DNA from: Micromonospora pallida
GTDB taxonomy: Bacteria > Actinomycetota > Actinomycetes > Mycobacteriales > Micromonosporaceae
Assembly: GCF_900090325.1 (NCBI RefSeq)
Contig: NZ_FMHW01000002.1
Location: 4,961,001 to 5,025,000 of the forward strand
Length of the DNA: 64,000 nt
Reading direction: 5' to 3'
Within the stretch, counting starts at the first letter, position 1; every line of letters begins with the position of its first letter. Shown here piece by piece: positions 19,490 through 30,010 of the stretch. Both the position numbers and the translations under genes were made by a program. Below the pieces are notes generated by a model, which saw only the letters and a program-made list of their open reading frames with translations, had not been told where the DNA came from and did no database searches.

Positions 19490-19613
19490 GTCAGCGCGGG
19501 GCGGGGGATTCGGCGGCGCGGATGGTGGCGGCGTGGGCGAGCGTGGCGCGGGTCAGCGCGGCGCGGAGGGTTCGGCGGCGCGGATGGTGGCGGCGTGGGC
19601 GAGCGTGGCGCGG
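19490..19613. repeat. 62-bp tandem duplication of the mazG 3' end
   Basis: Units 19490-19551 and 19552-19613 are near identical (a few changes around bases 10-20, then identical from TTCGGCGGCGCGGATGGTGG on). The second unit contains the mazG stop codon (19553-19555) and its last ~19 codons; the first lies downstream. The 62-bp period shifts frame, so it does not simply extend the protein. Confidence 0.9.
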
Positions 19614-20533
19614 CGCAGGGCGGCCTCCGGATCCAGGCCGGCGGCCCGTGCCTCGGCGACGACCCGCAGCAGCTCCGCGCCGAGGCGGGACTCCGGGTCG
19701 GCGTCGTCGCCCGGCACCGGGGGTGGCACGGACAGGCCGATCCGGCCGGCGCGTTCCAGGATCTTGGCGGCCAGGGCGAGGGCGGGTTGGCTCATCGCGA
19801 TGCCGTCCAGCACCGAGTCCCGCGCCTTCTCGGCCCGCTTGATCCGCTCCCAGCTCGCGGTGATCTCCTCCAGGGTGCCCGCCTCGGCTCCGGCGAAGAC
19901 GTGCGGGTTGCGCCGGACCATCTTGTCGACCAGGCCACCGGCCACGTCGTCGATGCTCCACCGCTCGTCCTCAGGCAACTCCTCGGCGAGCCGGGCGTGC
20001 AGCACCACCTGGAGCAGCACGTCGCCCAACTCCTCGCGCATCGCGTCGGTGTCCCCCGCGCTGATCGCGTCGTACGCCTCGTAGCACTCCTCGAGGAGGA
20101 AGCCGGAGAGGCTGCGGTGCGTCTGCGCCCGCTTCCATGGGTCACCGCCGGGTGAGGCGAGCCGGTCCATCACCTCGACGGCGTCCAGCAGCCGCGCGCC
20201 CGGCGGGTCCCACGAGCCGTACATCAGCTCCAGTTCGGCCAGCCCCGGCTCGCGGGTCAACCGCAGGCCCAGCTCACGGGCGATCGTCTCGTCGCCGGTC
20301 GGGCCGGCCAGCCAAACCACCGTGCCGTGCCGGGCCACCGCGTCGATCAGCGGCCCGGTCGCCGGGCCGTCGACCACGGTGACCTCGGCGCCCGCCGACC
20401 GCACCGCCGTGGTGAGCCCGCTCTCCGCGCCGGTCAGCACCGGATGCGCGCGTACGACGTCCCAGGCGGCGGCGGTCAACAGCCCGGCCGGCAGCCGGGG
20501 CGAGGTGACCAGCAGCACGATCCGTCCGGTCAT
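19553..20533 (-). CDS. mazG: Nucleoside triphosphate pyrophosphohydrolase MazG
   Basis: 326 residues, ATG at 20533. The N-terminal ~110 residues form a separate domain typical of actinobacterial MazG. The MazG helix bundle follows with its acidic Mg-binding residues: LEECYEAYDAI and MREELGDVLLQVVLHARLAEE. It hydrolyses (d)NTPs to NMP and PPi and cleans damaged nucleotides. The neighbourhood mfd / SurA-like / mazG / eno matches the mycobacterial order. Its 3' end is tandemly duplicated downstream. Confidence 0.92.
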   Translation of the reverse strand: MTGRIVLLVTSPRLPAGLLTAAAWDVVRAHPVLTGAESGLTTAVRSAGAEVTVVDGPATGPLIDAVARHGTVVWLAGPTGDETIARELGLRLTREPGLAELELMYGSWDPPGARLLDAVEVMDRLASPGGDPWKRAQTHRSLSGFLLEECYEAYDAISAGDTDAMREELGDVLLQVVLHARLAEELPEDERWSIDDVAGGLVDKMVRRNPHVFAGAEAGTLEEITASWERIKRAEKARDSVLDGIAMSQPALALAAKILERAGRIGLSVPPPVPGDDADPESRLGAELLRVVAEARAAGLDPEAALRRATLAHAATIRAAEPSAPR

Positions 20534-20590
20534 CGGCCACCCCGGACGGTCGTGCCCGACCTGTCGACCCGGCTGCGGCCCCCGACCGTC

Positions 20591-20648
20591 GTGCGCGGTC
20601 CGGCGGTCATACCGCAGGCCCTACGGGCGTGCGCGATCCGGCGATCAT
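20591..20648. repeat. Short direct repeat downstream of the SurA-like gene
   Basis: GTGCGCGGTCCGGCGGTCAT (20591-20610) recurs with two changes at 20629-20648. It lies just beyond the stop of the minus-strand SurA-like gene, in the 137-bp gap before mazG. Confidence 0.6.
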
Positions 20649-20670
20649 GCTGTGCCTCCGACGGTCATCC

Positions 20671-21396
20671 TCAGGCGTCGTTGGTCACCGCGTCGGAACC
20701 GCTCTCGCCCAGCGGCACACTGACCGCCGCCACGTCGCCGGTGAAGCTGAGAACCGGGAAGGCGAGCGGACGGTAACGGGGGTTGACCGTCACGTCGTAG
20801 CCCTCGACCGCCTCGGCCAGCGCGTTGCGGGTGGCCAGCGCGGTACGCAGCTGCTGCCCGTCGAGCTGGGTCGCCGCCTGCTCGACGGTGACCTCCTGCG
20901 GGATGGCACCGGCCTCCTTGCCGGCCTTGACCAGCTCGATCATCTCCTGCTCGGTGGGCGCCACCGGCTGACCGGTCGGCACACCGGAGAGGCAGGTGTA
21001 CAGCTCCGCCACCCGCTGCGGGTACGCCGTGTCGGTCGGGTAACCGAGCTGCTGGCTGACCTGCTCGACCGGCACCTGGCTCAGCGGGCGGTAGCCCTTG
21101 TCGGCCGAGAGCCGCTGGCAGACCTTGCCGAGGACCAAGGTGCGGACCACGTCGGCACGGGTGGGCAGCCGCGGCTCGGCGGGCGCGCCCGACTGGCCGG
21201 CGGGCTGGTCCGGAGCCGGCGTCGGGGTCGACGCGGCGGCATCGTCCCGCAGCTCGTCCAGGATGTGGGTCACCGCGTCCTCGGTGATCCGCTGGTCGCC
21301 GACGTAGGCGGCGACCCCGGGCTCGGAACGGCAACCGGAGAGGGCGACGAGGCCGACCGCCACGCTGGCGACGGCGACAAGACGGCGAGCACGCAT
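20671..21396 (-). CDS. SurA N-terminal-domain-like lipoprotein
   Basis: 241 residues from ATG 21396. Lipoprotein signal peptide with lipobox LVALSGC. The mature region starts with the SurA-N-type segment VAAYVGDQRITEDAVTHILDEL, followed by a Pro/Ala linker and helices; there is no parvulin (PPIase) domain. Actinobacterial proteins of this kind sit between mfd and mazG. A chaperone role at the membrane surface is inferred from family resemblance only. Confidence 0.8.
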   Translation of the reverse strand: MRARRLVAVASVAVGLVALSGCRSEPGVAAYVGDQRITEDAVTHILDELRDDAAASTPTPAPDQPAGQSGAPAEPRLPTRADVVRTLVLGKVCQRLSADKGYRPLSQVPVEQVSQQLGYPTDTAYPQRVAELYTCLSGVPTGQPVAPTEQEMIELVKAGKEAGAIPQEVTVEQAATQLDGQQLRTALATRNALAEAVEGYDVTVNPRYRPLAFPVLSFTGDVAAVSVPLGESGSDAVTNDA

Positions 21397-21477
21397 GCCG
21401 GTCACTCTCTCACGCCCACACCCCACCCGACCTCCCACCCCCGTTCCGTCCCCGCCTGGTCCCGCCGTGCCCGCGGA

Positions 21478-25134
<3,657 letters not shown>

Positions 25135-25312
25135 CACTTCCAGGAGTGTCGCCAGGTGGACGCGACCCGCGGCCGGCGTGGCAGCGCAGGGCCGGATGGC
25201 ACACGAACAGGTACCCCGCGTCCGGCCGGACGGGGGGTGTGCGGATGCCAGCCTATCTCGAAGGACGGACAATCCGAGCAGTGCGGGCCAGTGCGACGAA
25301 GTGGGAGGACCG

Positions 25313-26221
25313 ATGCCGGAGACGTTCAACGACAACCCGCGCCAACGGACGTCCCAGGGCCGCTGGCGGGGGCTGGGGCTGCCCGACAACATGACGATGT
25401 ACGAGGTCAGGTGCCTGCTGGACGGCCGGGACTGGATCGGCCCGGTGCCCGAACTCGGCTACCGGGTCTACCTCCAGCGCTCCGGGGCGTACCTGCGTCG
25501 GGTCAACGGCCAGATCAGCTTCATCGACGCCACCTCGGTGCTGCTCACCCGCCCCGGTGACGAGTTGTACCTGGCCCACCCGTTCGGCTGCGGGGACGTC
25601 TACACGTGCCTGGAGATCCCCACCGAAGTGTTGGCGGAACGTCCGGACGCGCACCGCTGGTTCGACCGGATCGGCTGGGAGGGCCGGCTGGACGCCCGGC
25701 TCGACCTGGAACACCGGAAGCTGGTCGCCCGGGCCCGGCGGGGCATCGACCGCTTCGCGCTCACCGAGGGGGTGCACCGGTTCCTGGCCGAGGTGCTCAG
25801 CGGCAGTCCGCTGGGCACCGGGGATCCGGGCGCCGACCTAGACCGGGCCGTCGGCCAGCGGCCGGCCACCCTGGCCGCGCACCGCCGGCTGGCCGACCGG
25901 GCACGGCAGGTGCTCAGCACGGCCAGGTTCACCCTCGGGCTCACCGAGGTGGCCCGCGAGGTGGGCTGCTCCCCGCACCACCTGAGCCGGGTCTTCCAGC
26001 GGGTCACCGGCCGCAGCCTCACCAGCTACCGCAACGACCTGCGGGTCCGGGCCGTCCTGCACACGCTGGAGAGCGGGGACGCGCCGCCGTTGGGCACGGT
26101 GGCCGCCGAGTACGGCTTCGCGGACCAGGCCCACCTGACCCGGGTGGTACGCGCCCAGGTCGGCGAGCCACCGGCCCGACTACGCCGTCTCCTCGCGCCG
26201 AGGGAACCCCGCCCTATATAG
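25313..26221 (+). CDS. AraC/XylS-family transcriptional regulator
   Basis: 302 residues from ATG 25313 with GGGAGGA at 25302-25308. The N-terminal ~180 residues resemble a cupin-like sensory domain (HPFGCGDVYTCLEIP). The C-terminal ~100 residues hold the double helix-turn-helix of AraC proteins: LTEVAREVGCSPHHLSRVFQRVTG then LGTVAAEYGFADQAHLTRVVRAQVG. No adjacent enzyme operon identifies its target. Divergent from mfd. It ends in an unusually AT-rich patch (CCTATATAG). Confidence 0.88.
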   Translation: MPETFNDNPRQRTSQGRWRGLGLPDNMTMYEVRCLLDGRDWIGPVPELGYRVYLQRSGAYLRRVNGQISFIDATSVLLTRPGDELYLAHPFGCGDVYTCLEIPTEVLAERPDAHRWFDRIGWEGRLDARLDLEHRKLVARARRGIDRFALTEGVHRFLAEVLSGSPLGTGDPGADLDRAVGQRPATLAAHRRLADRARQVLSTARFTLGLTEVAREVGCSPHHLSRVFQRVTGRSLTSYRNDLRVRAVLHTLESGDAPPLGTVAAEYGFADQAHLTRVVRAQVGEPPARLRRLLAPREPRPI

Positions 26222-26628
26222 GTCAACTCCGATTAAATTTGTCACCTGAACCGGCCGTTCACCGAATCGAGCAACGATGTTCAAGATTCGGGCCCGGCTG
26301 GTGTCAGACGATGACATCCGTGGCCGGGGGCGTCCGGCTCGGCGAGGCCGGTCGACCGGGAGTGGTCGTGACCGACCGGCCGAGGCTGGCGCCCGGGGTG
26401 CGCGGACCTGTTCGGGGAGGCCCGCAGCCCCGACCCGACCACCACCGCCGGCCGGTACCACGGCCGACGGCACGCCCGGACGGAGGTGCCGTACGTGGGG
26501 CGCCTCCGTCCGGACGCGTGGTCACGCCGACAGCAGCCGGGCCGGGCGCATGGCCGCGCCGACGGCAGCCGGGACCGACCCGTCGTACGCTGGGCGCCCG
26601 TATCTCGCCCGAAAGCTGGAGTGCCCCG
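26222..26628. other. 407-bp intergenic region with AT-rich start and one hairpin
   Basis: No gene supported. The first 60 bases are AT-rich for this genome (CCGATTAAATTTGTCACC) and may hold a promoter. Two copies of CGCCGACRGCAGCCGGG lie near 26526 and 26555. A hairpin is listed separately. Long frames crossing it are codon-bias shadows. Confidence 0.5.
26476..26513. terminator. 15-bp stem hairpin (one mismatch)
   Basis: CCGGACGGAGGTGCC (26476-26490) pairs with GGCGCCTCCGTCCGG (26499-26513), one mismatch, 8-base loop. Candidate terminator for the AraC-type gene. Confidence 0.5.
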
Positions 26629-27366
26629 GTGACCACCCCACCCCCGCCCGGCCACCCACCGCAGCCCCCGTACGGCAACCCGCCGCCGGGATACCCGCCG
26701 GCCGGCTACCCGGCGGGCCCGCCGGGTTACCCGCCACCCGGCTTTCCGGTGGGCCAGCCGGGTTACCCGCCTCCGCCGGCCCCGCCAGCCCCGACGGCCA
26801 AGCGCATCCCGGAGGACCAACCCTTCGTGGTACGCCCCAGCGTGGCCAAGCGGGGCCTGCTCATCGGCGGGGTCGCGCTGGTCGTGCTCATGCCGATCGT
26901 CTGCATCGCGGGCATCGGAGTGGCAAGCGCCGGCGGTCCGGGCACGAGCGACGACGCCGTCTTCACGATCTTCGGCATCCTGATCTGCCTGCTCACCCTG
27001 ATCGCTCTGCCGCTCGGCATCCAACTGTGGCTGATCGCCTCCGGCGGTCCGGTGCTGGCCCTGAGTCCGGCCGGGCTGTGGATCCGGACCCGACCGACCC
27101 GTGGTCAGGCGGTCTGGGTGCCCTGGGAGGCGGTCGCGCAGATCCGTCGCCGCCGGTGGAGCCTGGAGAAGATGCTGGTCGTCGAGCTCCGTGACCCACG
27201 CATGTTGCAGAACCTCGGCGCGTACACCGCACTGGACAACAGCATGCTGAAAGCCTTCTACGGCTCGGGCCTGGCGTCGACGCTGAACTTCGCGGACCGT
27301 CCCGAGCAGGAGATCATGGCGGCGGTCACCCACTACAGCGCCGGCCGCTGCCCCATCGCCCCCTGA
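26629..27366 (+). CDS. Membrane protein with Pro/Gly-rich N-terminus and PH-like C-terminal domain
   Basis: 245 residues from GTG 26629 with GGAG 8 bp upstream. About 60 N-terminal residues are PPGYPP-type repeats, then two membrane helices (LLIGGVALVVLMPIVCIAGI and FGILICLLTLIALPLGIQLWL). A cytoplasmic C-terminal domain (LALSPAGLWIRTRPTRGQ, VPWEAVAQIRRRR) looks like a bacterial PH-type domain. Such Pro-rich, two-helix actinobacterial proteins are common but mostly uncharacterised. It stands alone between the AraC-type and DUF6907-like genes. Confidence 0.75.
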   Translation: MTTPPPPGHPPQPPYGNPPPGYPPAGYPAGPPGYPPPGFPVGQPGYPPPPAPPAPTAKRIPEDQPFVVRPSVAKRGLLIGGVALVVLMPIVCIAGIGVASAGGPGTSDDAVFTIFGILICLLTLIALPLGIQLWLIASGGPVLALSPAGLWIRTRPTRGQAVWVPWEAVAQIRRRRWSLEKMLVVELRDPRMLQNLGAYTALDNSMLKAFYGSGLASTLNFADRPEQEIMAAVTHYSAGRCPIAP

Positions 27367-27452
27367 CCCGCCCCGCCGGACGGGCACGGCCCTCCTCGCC
27401 CTCGTGGGGGCAGGCACGGCCCTCCTCGGCCTCGCCAGGGGGCAGGCACCGA

Positions 27453-27502
27453 TTGCGGCAAGTTGGGCTCATCCCGACGCGGGACACCCCAACTTGCCGC
27501 AA
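27453..27502. terminator. Perfect 15-bp inverted repeat between converging genes
   Basis: TTGCGGCAAGTTGGG (27453-27467) pairs exactly with CCCAACTTGCCGCAA (27488-27502). The 20-base loop can form an inner TCCCG/CGGGA stem. Located between the converging Pro-rich membrane gene and the DUF6907-like gene. Confidence 0.7.
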
Positions 27503-27523
27503 CTCGAGTGGATCAAGGGCCAG

Positions 27524-27835
27524 TCAGGCAGCAACGCGCGCCGGCCACGACGGGAGTCGACGGACCAGACGGCCGGCGAGGTGTGCCAGCGCCCGGGACT
27601 GGGCCAGGTCGAGCGGCCATCGTTCGACGTACTCACCGGCGGAGAGTTCGAGCAGCAGGCCGGTGGGCGGGATCGGGGCGACGTCCATCCGCCACAGGCC
27701 GAGCCGCGCCTGGATCACCTCGTCGCCCCGGACCGCGGTGCCAACCAGGCGGGACAGGTGCAGGTCATTCGGCCCGGCACAGTCGGGGCCACGCAAACAC
27801 CAGGGTGGATGGTCAGGGCTGGGTAGGTTGGCCAT
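27524..27835 (-). CDS. Small DUF6907-like protein
   Basis: 103 residues from ATG 27835 with AAGGAG upstream. The N-terminus HPPWCLRGPDCAGPNDLHLSR has the paired Cys and His spacing seen in the small actinobacterial proteins annotated DUF6907; the rest is a compact alpha/beta domain with LLLELSAGEYVERWPLDLA. Function unknown. It is divergent from two small GntR-type regulators, which probably share its promoter region. Confidence 0.65.
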   Translation of the reverse strand: MANLPSPDHPPWCLRGPDCAGPNDLHLSRLVGTAVRGDEVIQARLGLWRMDVAPIPPTGLLLELSAGEYVERWPLDLAQSRALAHLAGRLVRRLPSWPARVAA

Positions 27836-28038
27836 GGGCCGGGCTCCTTCCCGGTCAAGGCCCAGATGGGGGGCCTTCCTCCACCTGGGCCGCCCTTGAT
27901 TACGGCACCCACCCGGTTGCGAGCCAGGGCGAGCGCACACCTCATATGACTCTCCGTCGACATTGCCGACATTGCCGACGTAATAGACGCTGTCGATTTC
28001 CGGTGCTCTACTTGGCTCCGCGAGCCAGGGAGACATCC

Positions 28039-28260
28039 GTGAACACACCGAAGTACGAGAAGGTGGCCTCGGCCATCCGGAACCAGATCCAGGCCGGGCA
28101 GCTTAAGCCCGGTGACCAGATACCGACCACCCAGGGACTCATCGAGACGTACAGCGTCTCGTACGGGTCGGTGCGCACCGCGCTGCTGATCCTCAAGGCC
28201 GAGGGGCTGATCGAGGGCCGCCAGGGCGAGGGGGTGTTCGTCCGGGAGACGTCGGAGTAG
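28039..28260 (+). CDS. Small GntR-family winged-helix protein (DNA-binding domain only)
   Basis: 73 residues from GTG 28039 with AGGGAG 7 bp upstream. The whole protein is a GntR winged helix: KVASAIRNQIQAGQLKPGDQIP, recognition region YSVSYGSVRTALLILKAEG, wing GEGVFVRE. There is no effector domain. Upstream, CGACATTGC is repeated in tandem (27958-27975), followed by CGAC, and TCATATGA (27942-27949) is palindromic; either could be an operator. Followed 2 bp later by a second, related GntR gene. Confidence 0.8.
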   Translation: MNTPKYEKVASAIRNQIQAGQLKPGDQIPTTQGLIETYSVSYGSVRTALLILKAEGLIEGRQGEGVFVRETSE

Positions 28261-28262
28261 CG

Positions 28263-28489
28263 ATGCCTGCGTACACGAAAAACAGAAGCTCATCGACGCC
28301 CTGACCGAGCGCATCGAGTCAGGCGAGTACCCGCCGGGCAGCAAGCTGCCCTCGGGCACCGAGCTCTGCGCCGAATTCGCGGTGTCCCGCCAGGTCGTAC
28401 GTTCCGCCGTCGACTGGCTCAAGGCGCGTGGACTCGTCGACGGCGCGCCCGGCGCCGGCGTGTTCGTCCGGGAGCGGGCTGGCCAGTAG
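28263..28489 (+). pseudogene. Second small GntR winged-helix protein, frameshifted at an A5 run
   Basis: From ATG 28263 the frame reads MPAYTKN and stops after 13 codons. Moving back one base in AAAAA (28278-28282) gives MPAYTKKQKLIDAL followed by a complete GntR winged helix (SGEYPPGSKLP, SRQVVRSAVDWLKARG, GAGVFVRE) to the stop at 28489, 75 residues in all. The downstream frame has no ATG, GTG or TTG of its own before this point. One missing A (true mutation or sequence error), transcript slippage, or -1 ribosomal frameshifting would each explain it. Confidence 0.75.
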
Positions 28490-28530
28490 CGCGCCCCTGC
28501 CGCGCAATCCCGTCTCAATTTCGCCAATAA

Positions 28531-28557
28531 GGGGTATCCGGTCGAGTGGGATACCCC
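28531..28557. terminator. 9-bp hairpin between GntR pair and LD-carboxypeptidase gene
   Basis: GGGGTATCC (28531-28539) and GGATACCCC (28549-28557) pair perfectly around a 9-base loop, between converging genes. Confidence 0.5.
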
Positions 28558-28658
28558 GATATCGGCTACTGGAGTGGATCAAGCCGGCCTAGACCCGGAC
28601 GGGGGGCCTGGCGGGACGAGGGGCCGGGTGGGAGTGGGACAAGGAGACGGGGACGGGG

Positions 28659-29699
28659 TTAGTAGCGGACGGTGATTCGGCGGGCCACGCCGTCGACCCG
28701 TACGTCCCCGCCGTACGGGATGACCAGTTGCGGGTCGGTGTGGCCGAGGTCGACGTCGAAGACGATCACGGCGTCCGGGGCGTACTCGGTGAGGGCCCGG
28801 GTGATCGCGGCGCGCTGCGCGTCGGCGTACTCGCGGCGCTGCTCGACGGTGTGCGGGCGGGCGAAGTCCCAGGCCTTGGCCCGGCCGACCAGGACGGCGG
28901 GAAACCCGGCGAGCAGCCCTCGCTCCCCCAGGTTGCGCAGCATCCGGTACACCTCGACGGCCGACGGCAGCTCCTCCGACGTCTCGACGACGAACACCGC
29001 GCCGGCCAGCTCGACAGCCGGGGCGATCCGGTCGGCGGCGGCCAGCCAGTGCAGGATCTCCAGGTTGCCGCCCCAGGCCGGCCCCTCGACGGTGCGCTGC
29101 GCGCCGGCCCAGGTCCAGCCGGTGCCGGGGAACATCGGCGGCTCGATGTCCAGCGTCGACGGGTCGTTCCAGTCGAGCGGCTCGTCACCCCACTCCCGCG
29201 CCGGGCGCAGTTCGTACCAGTCGGAGGTGAAGAGGGCGGCGCGCAGCGACTCCATGGTCAGCGGGTGCGGTGCGCCGGGGCGACCGAGGTGCACCAGCAC
29301 CGACCCACCGTGGTAGCCGACAAGACCGAGCCGGTGCAGGTGGTTGAGCAGGTTGGTGTTGTCGGAGTAGCCGAAGAACGGCTTCGGGTTGGCCCGCAGC
29401 ACCGCGTCGTCCAGGTGGGGCGTGACGGTGAGCTGGTCGTCGCCGCCGATGGTGGCGAGCACCGCCGTGATCGACGGGTCGGCGAAGGCGGCGGTGAGGT
29501 CCCGGGCCCGGTCCCGGGGGTCGGCACCCAGCACCCGGGTGGTCGGGTACTCGACCGGCTCCAGCCCGAACTCCTTCCGGAGCCGGCGCAGCCCGAGCTC
29601 GTGCACGTACGGGAAGATCTCCGGCAGTCCGGCGGACGGGGAGACCACCGCGACCCGGTCGCCGGGGCGCGGTTTCGGCGGATACATGCGGCTGACCAT
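28659..29699 (-). CDS. LD-carboxypeptidase family protein (peptidase S66, LdcA/MccF-like)
   Basis: 346 residues from ATG 29699 (or 29687). Two-domain S66 fold: N-terminal PRPGDRVAVVSPSAGLP, nucleophile Ser in FFGYSDNTNLLNHL, and the C-terminal domain with Glu in WGGNLEILHWL and the His-containing DLGHTDPQLVIPYG. Enzymes of this family remove the terminal D-Ala from murein tetrapeptides or, in MccF, inactivate peptide-nucleotide antibiotics. The length and motifs do not separate the two roles. It is monocistronic. Confidence 0.87.
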   Translation of the reverse strand: MVSRMYPPKPRPGDRVAVVSPSAGLPEIFPYVHELGLRRLRKEFGLEPVEYPTTRVLGADPRDRARDLTAAFADPSITAVLATIGGDDQLTVTPHLDDAVLRANPKPFFGYSDNTNLLNHLHRLGLVGYHGGSVLVHLGRPGAPHPLTMESLRAALFTSDWYELRPAREWGDEPLDWNDPSTLDIEPPMFPGTGWTWAGAQRTVEGPAWGGNLEILHWLAAADRIAPAVELAGAVFVVETSEELPSAVEVYRMLRNLGERGLLAGFPAVLVGRAKAWDFARPHTVEQRREYADAQRAAITRALTEYAPDAVIVFDVDLGHTDPQLVIPYGGDVRVDGVARRITVRY

Positions 29700-29767
29700 G
29701 ACCCGACGGTATCGGCCGCCCCAACCCGTTTTCCCCACCGCCGCAGGACGGCCGAGTTGATCCCCCC

Positions 29768-29896
29768 GCAGCACGGCCGGATGATCCCCCGCAGGCCTGC
29801 CGAGCGATCACAGCACAGCCACGCAGGCCGGCCGAGCGATCCCCCGCAGCACAGCCACGCAGGCCGGCCGAGGGATCGTACAAAGCACAGCCGGTG
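29768..29896. repeat. Degenerate tandem repeats in the 311-bp gap before ppc
   Basis: Three or four imperfect copies of about 27-37 bp built on GCAGGCCGGCCGAGCGATC and GCACAGCCAC. They fill much of the divergent intergenic region 29700-30010 between the S66 gene and ppc. Nothing else is recognised there. Confidence 0.7.
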
Positions 29897-30010
29897 GTTC
29901 CCACGCAATGAGCCACATCTCAGGGCCGCTCCCCCGGGCGCGGGCGACGCGGATACGATCCAGGGAGTCGGACAGCGCTGTCCTTCGTCCTCACGTAAGG
30001 AGCGCACCCC

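Noticed and set aside
26277..27194. 305-codon plus-strand frame overlapping the Pro-rich membrane protein
   Set aside because: Arg/Gly/Pro-rich translation without domains; the other frame has membrane helices and a ribosome site.
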